33,418 nt of DNA from Clostridiales bacterium (lineage in GTDB: Bacteria; Bacillota; Clostridia; Lachnospirales; WQUN01), in contig JAISWZ010000101.1 in the NCBI GenBank assembly GCA_031270945.1, positions 1 to 33,418 on the forward strand, read 5' to 3'. A program made the position numbers and the translations under genes. This document shows, piece by piece, positions 14,993-23,418 of the stretch (its first letter is position 1; the number at the start of each line of letters is the position of its first letter). A model generated the notes under the pieces. The model saw only the letters and a list, made by a program, of their open reading frames with translations, was not told where the DNA came from and did no database searches.

Positions 14993-16618
14993 TTATACAT
15001 ACTCCACTTCCACGATCCCATCTCCATCCCAGCCCAGATTCTCTTTAGATAGCGCCGCATCGGCATGCGCGTTCAGCTGGCCAAAGAATTCATCTAGATC
15101 TCGGTAATGCGTGAGCAACAGTTCGATGTTGACCAAAAGAAGCCGTTTGCCGTTTGAAGACAAAATTTTGGTCTTTCCCATATAAGCCAGAACTTGTGTT
15201 ATTGCAAAGCCTTTGTCTATGCCTATATTTTTAAGAATGGAGGTAGCGAACAGATTCTTAGCGTCACCAGTAAAGACTCTTCTCGGGTTAGTCCAGGTTT
15301 TGCTTTTGACCTCGATCAATTTTGCAGTATTAAAATCTCGATTAACCACAGCGATATCTATTTCCTTAGCAGACCCATCGCGGTACTTAAAAATTGTATC
15401 GCCGCGTTTTGCACCATGGATAACATGAGCAAGAACGATATTCTCGTTCAAAACTCCTTCAGCAGCTTGCCTGATTCCAGCTATGAATTTCGGCTGATTG
15501 ATGTCACTGAGTTGGAGGATGCCATCAACTATTTCCTCTATGGCATAATTCATGAACGCGTTATGGTTGAATACGAATATTTTTGTCGACTTTCCTGTAT
15601 CACACATGCCCATTTTGCTTTCGACCAAACATTCGATATTCACCAAGAATTCTATTAACGCTTCTATGACCATCTTAGGCTCAACATCTATGGCAGATCT
15701 ATTGCTCTTGTAAACGATCACTGAATCAGCGACTTTCTCTTTAATATCGCGCTTGTCAATGGTGTATAGATCGCTTAAAGCTGACCCGAGGTCGGGGATG
15801 TTTTTCTTGTGCACTCTATCTATAAAGTGGTCTCGTATTGAATTCTCGACAGCACACTTGAGAATGCTTATTACAGATTTGTACACTGTATCTTTGTGAA
15901 TGCCATATAGGGTATCAGCATATGCAGTTATTCTGCTAGCAATTAAATGATCGAGCGAGTGTAGAAGGTTGTCAACTACGGCTGATTGAATGATTGAATG
16001 CATTTTTTCTGTGGAAAATATGCCGCCCTCTCTTTTAAAAGTGTCGTAGGAATTCTCTGTTACGCGTACATACTCGGAATAACTGCTCCAATTTGCATTG
16101 AATTTTACATAGCGGTGAAACAGTGATGAACATTGTGCTACCCATAGCAAGAAGCTGTCAGCACCTGAAATGATTATTTTAATCCCACGCTCTGGAACCA
16201 GCCTGTCGGGCCACTCGGATACAAGGTTAATGAAGCCTCCAAGATATGTAACTTCATCTAGGAAAAAATGGGTCACACCTTTCTGTGCGAGAGTCTTCAT
16301 CTCTTCTGTGACCGTACGTATCCCAAGTTCATCGTCCTTGTATTGGAAAGCGGCGTAAGTTACGTTGTTTCCTTGCTCGATCAGCGATTCGGCCGCATGA
16401 AGCATGCCTACGGTTTTTCCAGTTGAGCGCAAGCCGTAAACAATGCCTATTTTGCCATTGTAGCAGTTGTCAAGGCAAAAATCAAGTAGCGGCGCTACAA
16501 AGTCGCGTCTTTTGAATGCTCCTGACTTGTCGCGAGTCATCTTTTCAATATTCTTTTTGAGCAAATCTGGGGGTTGAAAAATGTTATAGGAATTAAGACT
16601 GACATTGCTATTGCTCAT
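14993..16618 (-). CDS. DUF4143-type P-loop ATPase with PD-(D/E)XK-like C-terminal domain
   Basis: A 541-residue AAA+/STAND-like ATPase. Walker A GLRSTGKT is at 62-69, Walker B HFFLDEV at 117-123, and a sensor-like IIISGADS at 148-155. The C-terminal domain keeps a nuclease-like pattern: Glu391 in NENIVLAH, Asp421 in KEIDIAVV and the E-x-K motif at 436-438 (LIEVKSK). In this family that domain is often catalytically reduced, so cleavage is not assured. Genes of this type are widespread in anaerobes and archaea with poorly known roles, sometimes near defence or toxin genes. ATG 16618 follows AGGAGAGGG. It is monocistronic with a TTGACA promoter; the gene has lower GC than its neighbours, consistent with transfer. 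No defined partner is next to it. Confidence 0.75.
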   Translation of the reverse strand: MSNSNVSLNSYNIFQPPDLLKKNIEKMTRDKSGAFKRRDFVAPLLDFCLDNCYNGKIGIVYGLRSTGKTVGMLHAAESLIEQGNNVTYAAFQYKDDELGIRTVTEEMKTLAQKGVTHFFLDEVTYLGGFINLVSEWPDRLVPERGIKIIISGADSFLLWVAQCSSLFHRYVKFNANWSSYSEYVRVTENSYDTFKREGGIFSTEKMHSIIQSAVVDNLLHSLDHLIASRITAYADTLYGIHKDTVYKSVISILKCAVENSIRDHFIDRVHKKNIPDLGSALSDLYTIDKRDIKEKVADSVIVYKSNRSAIDVEPKMVIEALIEFLVNIECLVESKMGMCDTGKSTKIFVFNHNAFMNYAIEEIVDGILQLSDINQPKFIAGIRQAAEGVLNENIVLAHVIHGAKRGDTIFKYRDGSAKEIDIAVVNRDFNTAKLIEVKSKTWTNPRRVFTGDAKNLFATSILKNIGIDKGFAITQVLAYMGKTKILSSNGKRLLLVNIELLLTHYRDLDEFFGQLNAHADAALSKENLGWDGDGIVEVEYV

Positions 16619-16635
16619 ATTCCCTCTCCTTTGTG

Positions 16636-16699
16636 TTTGCTCACGAGCGAAATCTATTAATAGATATTAACGGTTGTTTCGCTATAGAGTTTAGCAAAC
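16636..16699 (-). promoter_or_regulatory. Inverted-repeat leader of the DUF4143 ATPase gene
   Basis: Between the promoter and the start codon, GTTTGCT pairs with AGCAAAC, AGCGAAA pairs with TTTCGCT, and a perfect 14-bp palindrome ATCTATTAATAGAT sits at 16652-16665. This nested symmetry could be an operator or an mRNA hairpin that controls expression. Confidence 0.5.
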
Positions 16700-16707
16700 T
16701 GAAAAAC

Positions 16708-16737
16708 AGCATATCACAATAAAAGTTATCGTGTCAA
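16708..16737 (-). promoter_or_regulatory. Promoter of the DUF4143 ATPase gene
   Basis: TTGACA (16737-16732) and TATGCT (16713-16708) on the minus strand with an 18-nt spacer, about 90 nt before the ATG. Confidence 0.65.
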
Positions 16738-16853
16738 GTATTGAATATCACAGAAAAAACTTTTAAAATAGCGGAGAAAGGGGATTCGTAGAAATACGGC
16801 AGATAGTTGATTGCTAAGCCTGAAATTAAAAGAAAAAGACTCATCGTGTGAGC

Positions 16854-18068
16854 TCATATTTCTTCTGTTTTATAATGTTCCCTAGCGGCAGTAGCGTTTA
16901 GATACAGCGACTGCGGATCTCCCAAGCTTATCGCCGTTTCCGGCTTGACCGGCCTAACCCCAAGCGCCTTTATCACCTGCGCGGCCACTTTTCTTGCCAG
17001 CAAGGGCGGAACTGAGTTACCGACCTCCCTGAACCCGTGCCACTTGGTAGAATGCATCCTGAACCAGTCAGGATAAGAGTGAAGACGCTCAGCTTCCCGG
17101 ACGCTGATGCACCGGTTGTCGCGGTAATGGATTGGTCTTGCGCTTGTATGAGCGCCCTTTGACTTGTCAGTTCCCGCTCTTAGCGCAGTGCATATTCCGT
17201 CTGGGTCTAGCTTGTAGAAGCGGCTGATTGGCTCAGCCTTGCCAAGCGGAGTTTGCGCGAACCTCGCGCGTGAAACTTCAGAATGAACGGTTCTAAGGCT
17301 TCCAGTTAGAATTCTTGGATCCCAGATCCTAGGATAAGAAAAGTCTTGGCTGTCAGCTTTGTCCCCATGCAGAATCCTGGCGTAATCAGATAAGGGCTTG
17401 ACCTCAAAGCCAACGCAGTCAGAGGACATGAGCTCTTCAAACAAGTCTATGTTGGGCAGATCCCCAATGGCGTCGCTTGCGGTTACGCTGACAGCCAAGG
17501 GCAAGGGATACTCCACCAATTTTTGATCATTTCTGCACCCTATCAAAAACAGCCGCTTCCTGGATTGGGGAATGCCAAAATCCTTGGCGTCAAGGATCCG
17601 GTAGGGCAGGATCACGTTATAGCCAGACGCTTGGATGCCAGCAATCGCCTCGTCCAGCAGGTTTTTCGCGTAGCCTATCGTCAGCCCCGCCACGTTTTCC
17701 ATCACGAAATACTTAGGCCGAAGCTCTCTCACAAGGCGCATGAACTGATGGATCAGGCTGTTCCTCTGATCGTTTTCGTCCCGCCTTCCTATAACAGAGA
17801 ATCCCTGGCACGGAGGTCCGCCAAAGAGCGCGTCAATCCCCGCGCTCGCCTGGGATCCTAGGGCGTTTTCGAACGCGCTTTTGCTTATGCCTGAAACATC
17901 AGAGCGCATTGTCTTGCACTGGGGAAAGTTGAAGCCATGAACCGCCGCATGCACAGGGTCTAACTCTACGGCTGAAACAACGTCAAAGCCCGCTTGCTCA
18001 AATCCAAGAGACATTCCTCCGGCCCCGCAAAACAGGTCGATTGCTATGGGCCGCTTGGCGAGTTTCAT
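16854..18068 (-). CDS. DNA (cytosine-5)-methyltransferase, apparently solitary
   Basis: A 404-residue type II C5-cytosine methyltransferase that moves a methyl group from S-adenosylmethionine to a target cytosine. Motif I DLFCGAGG is at 11-18, motif IV GGPPCQGFS has catalytic Cys87, motif VI ENV is at 124-126, motif VIII QSRKR at 168-172, and motif X EVGNSVPPLLA is near the end. The target-recognition segment lies between about 190 and 300; the site cannot be read from it. The frame is open to 18212, but the extra N-terminus would encode the two upstream direct repeats; ATG 18068 with GGAGGCC is clearly the start. No restriction endonuclease is adjacent, so it may be an orphan or part of a defence cluster with the nearby ATPase and helicase genes. 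Confidence 0.93.
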   Translation of the reverse strand: MKLAKRPIAIDLFCGAGGMSLGFEQAGFDVVSAVELDPVHAAVHGFNFPQCKTMRSDVSGISKSAFENALGSQASAGIDALFGGPPCQGFSVIGRRDENDQRNSLIHQFMRLVRELRPKYFVMENVAGLTIGYAKNLLDEAIAGIQASGYNVILPYRILDAKDFGIPQSRKRLFLIGCRNDQKLVEYPLPLAVSVTASDAIGDLPNIDLFEELMSSDCVGFEVKPLSDYARILHGDKADSQDFSYPRIWDPRILTGSLRTVHSEVSRARFAQTPLGKAEPISRFYKLDPDGICTALRAGTDKSKGAHTSARPIHYRDNRCISVREAERLHSYPDWFRMHSTKWHGFREVGNSVPPLLARKVAAQVIKALGVRPVKPETAISLGDPQSLYLNATAAREHYKTEEI

Positions 18069-18090
18069 GATTGGCCTCCACTTTGCTCTT

Positions 18091-18166
18091 ATATAAGAGC
18101 GTTCGATTTTTGCTGCCAGATCCGGAGAACATAAGGAGATATAAGGGCGTTGGATTTTTGCTGCCA
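18091..18166 (-). promoter_or_regulatory. Two 28-bp direct repeats in the methyltransferase leader
   Basis: The units at 18091-18118 and 18139-18166 share TTTTTGCTGCCA and differ at only two positions over 28 bp; they are 48 bp apart. They lie just downstream of the predicted promoter and upstream of the ribosome binding site. Many C5 methyltransferases repress their own gene, so these are candidate operators; a structured leader RNA is the alternative. Confidence 0.65.
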
Positions 18167-18182
18167 GCTGGAATATGCGACA

Positions 18183-18212
18183 AGTATAGCATAATAAAAA
18201 CGGGCGAGTCAA
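18183..18212 (-). promoter_or_regulatory. Promoter of the cytosine methyltransferase gene
   Basis: TTGACT (18212-18207) and TATACT (18188-18183) on the minus strand with an 18-nt spacer. Predicted transcription start is near 18176, just before the first 28-bp direct repeat. Confidence 0.75.
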
Positions 18213-18322
18213 TGACTGGATTTCATGGCGGATTAGTTTTGTGACAGGTGCCCCGCCTCGAAACCCAGGCGGGTCGCTCTCGCTAGCGACAAGAATTCTA
18301 AATCATGCCCCTTGTCATTGTA

Positions 18323-18358
18323 AAAGGCAGAGCCGCGCTCACGCGCGGCTCTGCCTTT
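18323..18358 (-). terminator. Hairpin terminator downstream of uronate isomerase
   Basis: A perfect 16-bp stem AAAGGCAGAGCCGCGC with loop TCAC; the minus strand continues with TTTTA. It lies about 360 nt past the uxaC stop, beyond two sets of tandem repeats. It may also act on the plus strand. Confidence 0.7.
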
Positions 18359-18395
18359 GGTTTTGACTTTGGCTTTGGGTTTGGTTTGGTTTTGG

Positions 18396-18469
18396 TTTTG
18401 CCTTTGAATTGGCTTTGCCTTTAGAAATCGCATTTTGCCTTTGAATTGGCTCTGCCTTTAGAAATCGCA
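18396..18469. repeat. Two tandem copies of a 37-bp unit
   Basis: Units at 18396-18432 and 18433-18469 begin TTTTGCCTTTGAATTGGC and end TTAGAAATCGCA, with one mismatch between them. T/G-rich simple sequence precedes them (18359-18395). Non-coding. Confidence 0.85.
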
Positions 18470-18480
18470 TTTTGCATTAC

Positions 18481-18558
18481 GATCCGTCAATCCAATCTGT
18501 CAATCCGAACCGTCAATCCATTCCCTCGATCCGATCCGTCAATCCACTCCGTCAATCC
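18481..18558. repeat. Six tandem copies of a 13-bp unit
   Basis: Six consecutive 13-bp units of the form NNYCGTCAATCC; the fourth is the most diverged (CTCGATCC). It lies in the gene-free stretch between the uxaC stop codon and the hairpin at 18323. Confidence 0.85.
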
Positions 18559-18719
18559 ATGCCCCTAAACGGCAGGGCATTTCGCCAAAACGCCAAGATT
18601 TCCGGCTGAAAGGCCTTTTGACTGCATTGGATTTGAGGCAGTTGCACAATATATAGACATAAGCGTTAGCGCAGTGGGCGAATCTTTTGCACCCTAAGCG
18701 GCTTGCCTAGTTCGGGCCC

Positions 18720-20132
18720 TTACGCTTTCTCTTTAAACCCGAAGTACCGCATGACATTCCTGAAGCAGATGTCTTTGATCATCTCAGAGAGCTGGTCCAG
18801 ATCCGGGTAAGCCTGTCCGCTTTCAACCAAGCCTCCGACGAAGTTGCAAAGGATGCGGCGGAAGTACTCGTGGCGGGCGTAGCTTAGGAAACTCCGGCTG
18901 TCGGTCAGCATGCCGTTGAAGTTGGCAAGGAGGGTTCCGTTCGAGAAATCCAGAAGCTGCTTTTCCATGCCAGCCTTGGAGTCAAGGAACCACCAGGCGC
19001 TCCCGATTTGGACTTTGCCAGGGCATTCCGCGTCAGCGTTGAAACAGCCCGCGATAGTGACAAGGGCTTCGCTGTCTCCTGGGTTCAGGCTATAGAGGAT
19101 GGTGCGGGGAAGCCCGCCTGATGAGTCGCAATAGTCCAGGAACTGGGACATCTTTTGGACGCCGCCATCGTTGTTCATGGAATCGAAGCCTGTGTCAGCC
19201 CCAACGAGGCGGAAAAGCCTTGTGTTGTTGTTTCTCCTGCATCCGAAATGGATCTGCATTCCCCAGCCCAGGTCATGATACTTTTTGGCAAGCACTGCCA
19301 AGAGGGCGGTTTTGTGCTTTTCGGTTTCAAGAGCTGAAATGGGCTTTCCGTTTAGCGCCTTTTCAAGGATCAGATCGAGTTCCGCCGGCGTGGCCAGCGC
19401 GAAGACGCCTGCCTCCAAGGCGTGATCAGACGCCCTGCAGCCTTTTGAGGCAAAGAAGTCGATTCGTTTTTCCAGCGCTTTCGCCAGATCGTCAAAGGTT
19501 CCGATAGAAGAGCCGGAAGCCGATTCGAGTTTCACGATGTATTCAGTGAAGTCCGGCTTGTCTATCGCCATGGCTTTGTCAGGCCTGAAGGCTGGAAGCA
19601 CCTGCGTCTTGAAAGAGCTGTCCCCCGCCAGGAAGTCGTGCCATTTCAATGTGTCGGCGGGATCGTCTGTCGTGCAGATGACTGCCACGTTTGACTTGTT
19701 GATTATCTGCCTTACAGTGAGCGTCTCGAGCTTCTGGTTTAGCAAGTCGTAGAGAGCGTCAGCGCCTTCTTCTGAAACAGGAGCGGGCACATCGAAATAG
19801 CGCAGGAGCTCCAAGTATGACCAGTGGTAAATGGGGTTTCCGACAGCCTGGGGGAGCGTTTTCACAAACCTCTTGAAGAGCCCCCTTGGGTCTGAGTATC
19901 TGGCGCCTGTCACCTCGGCCTCAGAGAAGCCATTGGCCCGCAAGAGCCTCCACTTGTAGTGATCCCCGCCCAGCCATACCGCTGTGATGTTGCTGTAGCG
20001 CTTGTCCTGCGCTATCTCCTGGGGATCGATATGGCAATGGTAGTCGCAGATCGGCATGTCTTTGGCGCTTTCGTAAAGGATCTTCGCAGGCTCGGAATCC
20101 AAGAGGAAGTCAGGGCCCATAAATGTTTTCAT
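18720..20132 (-). CDS. uxaC: Uronate (glucuronate) isomerase
   Basis: A 470-residue metal-dependent isomerase of the amidohydrolase-like fold, converting D-glucuronate to D-fructuronate and D-galacturonate to D-tagaturonate in the cytosol. The metal-site motif ICDYHCHIDPQEIAQD is near residues 27-42, ICTTDDPADTLKWH appears mid-protein, and MQIHFGCRRNNNTRLF and NFNGMLTDSRSFLSYARHEYFRRI-type C-terminal blocks are characteristic. The frame opens to 20168, but ATG 20132 follows AAGGAGAG and gives the usual N-terminus. A TATAAT at 20193-20188 on the minus strand could be its -10 box, though the -35 is poor. No other uronate catabolism genes are adjacent, so substrate supply must be encoded elsewhere. 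Confidence 0.95.
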   Translation of the reverse strand: MKTFMGPDFLLDSEPAKILYESAKDMPICDYHCHIDPQEIAQDKRYSNITAVWLGGDHYKWRLLRANGFSEAEVTGARYSDPRGLFKRFVKTLPQAVGNPIYHWSYLELLRYFDVPAPVSEEGADALYDLLNQKLETLTVRQIINKSNVAVICTTDDPADTLKWHDFLAGDSSFKTQVLPAFRPDKAMAIDKPDFTEYIVKLESASGSSIGTFDDLAKALEKRIDFFASKGCRASDHALEAGVFALATPAELDLILEKALNGKPISALETEKHKTALLAVLAKKYHDLGWGMQIHFGCRRNNNTRLFRLVGADTGFDSMNNDGGVQKMSQFLDYCDSSGGLPRTILYSLNPGDSEALVTIAGCFNADAECPGKVQIGSAWWFLDSKAGMEKQLLDFSNGTLLANFNGMLTDSRSFLSYARHEYFRRILCNFVGGLVESGQAYPDLDQLSEMIKDICFRNVMRYFGFKEKA

Positions 20133-20168
20133 CGAATCTCTCCTTGGCGGGCACTTAATGCAAAGCAT

Positions 20169-21417
20169 GGTTCAGCCGCCTAAGATGATTATAACGCTGA
20201 AGGAGGAAAATTTGTAGATGGTTTGGGTGAAATCTTGGGGAATGAGCAAAAAAAGAGTGATCTAGGCTTGATTGGGCATTTGGTTAGCTGGAATGGCAGG
20301 GGTCTTGGCAGGCGCTCAGGGGGGCGCTGAAAAATGTTTTCCGGAAGCTGGGATTAACGACCTATATGAGTGAGCGTTGAACCCGGGTTAACGGACAGAA
20401 GCCAATGCTTGGCCTGAATAACTGCCTTTAAACATATATAAATGGCAAATTTATGACCATCCGATATGATAATGAATGTCTTTTCAGAACAAATGCAAGT
20501 TTGAAGCTGCACTTGCGTCTGTAGGTTTGCAAGTTTAACGTAAACATAAAGTTGGTGGGGAGATTTCATAACAGTTGTGCAAGAACTTTTCCTTAAGGAA
20601 CTTTAATTAATGGATTTTTCTGAAAGCTAGCTATCAATCTGTCCAATTATAGCGTTTTAACAGGCAAAGCGAATGGCTGCAAGCGCGTTGCAGCTCCAAT
20701 ATTTTGCTTTACAAATGTACAGGGAACTGTTACAATGGATCCTAGCATGGCAAGCGGCGCAGCCCCTAGGCGGCGTCAAGCTTGCACATATTTGGCAGAT
20801 CGAAAGGGAGCGACGCATAGATTTTGTTAAATTTGCCCTGCTGAACGCGGGCGGATTTGAAAAAGCCTGGCGTAGTGTCGATTCCTGCGTGAGCCATAAA
20901 TCTTGCACGGGCCCCAAGAATGGGGAGCACCAAAGGGCAAGAAACGCTTCGTAAATCTAGGTGCTTATTCCAGTGAATCGGATTGGTGGGCTTTGTGAAA
21001 CGCCGTAGTCAAAGCGCTTGCGGTCTTTATGCAATTAGTTTTGGCATTGGTTTTTCGCGATTCTAAGCCTTCCAACAAATCTGGGATGAACATAAAGGTG
21101 AAAGATTTGCAAGGCGCACATATGTCAGCAAACAAAGGCTTGGCGATTTTTTATTTTTGCTTTTATTTTTGCTTTTATTGTCCTGTCAAGTGGAATGCAT
21201 TGGCAATTGATCGTCTTGAAAACAACCTGCCGGGAAATATGGGCGGGTTAGGCTTGCGAGCAAAATGCAAAAAGCAAAAATTGCTTTCGCGCGCAAGAGG
21301 CCGCTCATCGGCTAGGATCAATCGACACAATCCATTACGCCTGCCGGGCAAAAAATAAAAAAAATAAATAAAAAAACGCCCAACCCAAAGCAAGCTGGCA
21401 TAGAAAGGGGATGGCTC
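20169..21417. other. 1.2-kb region without a supported gene
   Basis: Frames of up to about 90 codons exist on both strands (for example 20673-20954) but lack ribosome binding sites, codon structure or family resemblance. Visible features are AT-rich patches and about three TATTTTTGCTTT units at 21148-21180. The last 30 nt hold the ndh2 ribosome binding site. The promoter of the EET operon must be here, but I could not place it with confidence. Confidence 0.5.
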
Positions 21418-23418
21418 ATGAAGCGCATTGTTGTCGCAGGCGCCGGCTACGCTGGCGTACTTGCCGCCAAACTGTTGGCTAAGCGCTTGAAAAAACTCAA
21501 GAAAACAAAAGAGTTTGAGGTAACCATCATCGATAGGCACCCATTTCACACGATGCTAACCGAACTGCACGAAGTGGCGGCGCAGCGCGTGGAAGAAGAC
21601 AGCATCAAGATCAGCTTGGAAAAGGTGTTCGCTGGCAGGGCGGTCAATGTCGTCCAAGACGAGATCAAAGGCTTGGACAACGCAGCCAATGTACTCAAAG
21701 GATCAAAAAAAGACTACCCATATGACTGGCTGATTCTGGCCTCAGGATCAAAGCCGGCGTTTTTCGGGATCAAAGGGGTAAAGGACAACTCATTCACGTT
21801 GTGGAGCTATGAGGATTCCGTAAGGCTTAGGGATCACATAGTCAACATGTTCCGCCAGGCCTCTTTGGAGGTTGAGCACGAAAAGAAGAAGGAGCTTTTG
21901 ACCTTCGCTGTTGTTGGAGCGGGGTTCACTGGAGTGGAGATGGCTGGAGAGCTGGCTGAGCTGGTTCCCAACATGTGCAGGAGATTTGAGATTGATCCGG
22001 GCTTGGTCAGGATCATTGAGCTTGACCTGCTGGATCGGGCTTGCACAGTCCTTCCGGTAAAGCAAAGCGCCAAGGTTGAGCGAAGGCTCAAAAAGATGAA
22101 AGTCGACCTCCTCTTTAACACAGGAATCAAGGAAGCTGGGGCTGACTTCATATCGTACGCCGGAAAAGGCCAAGATCCAATCACCGAGAAGACGAGAACA
22201 ATCATTTGGACCGCTGGCATTGAGGGGTCAGACCTGGCAAGCGGAGCGCAGGGGCTTCCCAAGGCGGGACGGGGCAGAATAGAGACAGACAAGCACCTTA
22301 GGGCAAAAGGGCTTGAAAACGTATATGTAGCTGGAGACAACATCTTTTACGTGCCAGAAGGCGAAAAGGAATCAGTGCCTCAGATGGTTGAGAACGCTGA
22401 AGCCAGCGCCGAGACCGCCGCAAAGAACGTCTTGTTTGACGCAACAGGCGACGGGCAGAAGCACGAATACAAGCCAAGCTTCCATGGAGTCATGGTTTGC
22501 GTAGGCGGCAGGTACGGCACAGCCAATGTAGGGCTTCCAGGCCGCTTCTTTGGCCTTCCTTCGTTTCTTGCGATGTTCGCCAAGCACTTTATCAACATTA
22601 TATACTTTATAAAGATACTGGGATGGAACAAGATCTTCTCCTACCTTAACCATGAGTTCTTCACTGTCAGGGACAAACGGAGCTTTGTCGGAGGGCATCT
22701 GTCAAACCGCTCCCCGTCTTTCTTCCTTGTTCCCCTGAGAATGTACATGGGATTCTACTGGCTCCGAGAAGGAATACTAAAAGTCATGGAAGGGTGGCTC
22801 CAAGGCCCTGCCTTGACTGGATTCTTTACCGGAGCGAACCAATTCTACGAGAGAATACTGAACCAAGCGCCAGGCGCGGCAGCGGCTGTAGCAGCAGCCA
22901 CGGGCGCGGCCGAAACGGCGGCCGCCGCAACAGGCGCCGCGGACGCGGCGGCGACAGCAACAGGCGCTGCCACTTCAGCAGCGGCGTCAGCAGGGCAAGT
23001 GTTCCTGAACCTTAACATCCTTGGCTTGGCCAGGGCGATACTAGTTGACGGCGGAGAGCTCGCGTTTAAGCTGCAGGTTGGCTTCGTGGACTGGATTGTT
23101 GAAACTTTCGTGCTTTACTCCTCTCCTGCCCAAAACATAATGCAGTATGTAATCGTCCTTTCTGAGATCCTGATCGGCCTGGCCCTTCTTGGCGGACTGT
23201 TCACCACTCTCTCAGGCGCTTACAGCTTAGTGCTTCAGCTCATGTTCATGACATCCACCGGCCTCTACATTTCAACCTGGTGGATGCTTTTTGCAAGCAT
23301 TGCCATGCTTTTTGGCGCAGGCAGAGCCCTTTCGATGGACTACTACGTGATGCCTTGGCTCAAGGAGCAATGGAAGAAAGTGCGATTCGCACGGAAGTGG
23401 TATCTATACCATGATTAA
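21418..23418 (+). CDS. ndh2: Type II NADH:quinone oxidoreductase with C-terminal DoxX-like membrane domain (Ndh2 of the EET locus)
   Basis: A 666-residue single-subunit, non-proton-pumping NADH dehydrogenase that passes electrons from NADH through FAD to a membrane quinone. The FAD motif GAGYAGVLAA is at 8-17, the NADH motif VVGAGFTGVEMAGE at 165-178, and the second FAD contact VYVAGDN at 302-308. After residue 430 it continues into a multi-helix membrane domain (helices near 435-455, 575-597, 600-620, 622-637), as in Ndh2 of Gram-positive EET loci. Residues 486-526 form an Ala/Thr/Gly-rich run with repeated ATGAA, an unusual low-complexity insert. ATG follows GAAAGGGGA. It overlaps the next gene by 8 nt, so translation is coupled. 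Only the absence of other components makes the electron acceptor uncertain. Confidence 0.9.
   Translation: MKRIVVAGAGYAGVLAAKLLAKRLKKLKKTKEFEVTIIDRHPFHTMLTELHEVAAQRVEEDSIKISLEKVFAGRAVNVVQDEIKGLDNAANVLKGSKKDYPYDWLILASGSKPAFFGIKGVKDNSFTLWSYEDSVRLRDHIVNMFRQASLEVEHEKKKELLTFAVVGAGFTGVEMAGELAELVPNMCRRFEIDPGLVRIIELDLLDRACTVLPVKQSAKVERRLKKMKVDLLFNTGIKEAGADFISYAGKGQDPITEKTRTIIWTAGIEGSDLASGAQGLPKAGRGRIETDKHLRAKGLENVYVAGDNIFYVPEGEKESVPQMVENAEASAETAAKNVLFDATGDGQKHEYKPSFHGVMVCVGGRYGTANVGLPGRFFGLPSFLAMFAKHFINIIYFIKILGWNKIFSYLNHEFFTVRDKRSFVGGHLSNRSPSFFLVPLRMYMGFYWLREGILKVMEGWLQGPALTGFFTGANQFYERILNQAPGAAAAVAAATGAAETAAAATGAADAAATATGAATSAAASAGQVFLNLNILGLARAILVDGGELAFKLQVGFVDWIVETFVLYSSPAQNIMQYVIVLSEILIGLALLGGLFTTLSGAYSLVLQLMFMTSTGLYISTWWMLFASIAMLFGAGRALSMDYYVMPWLKEQWKKVRFARKWYLYHD

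Noticed and set aside
20673..20954. 93-codon plus-strand frame in the gene-free region
   Set aside because: No ribosome binding site, no recognisable family, and an overlapping frame of equal length on the other strand.
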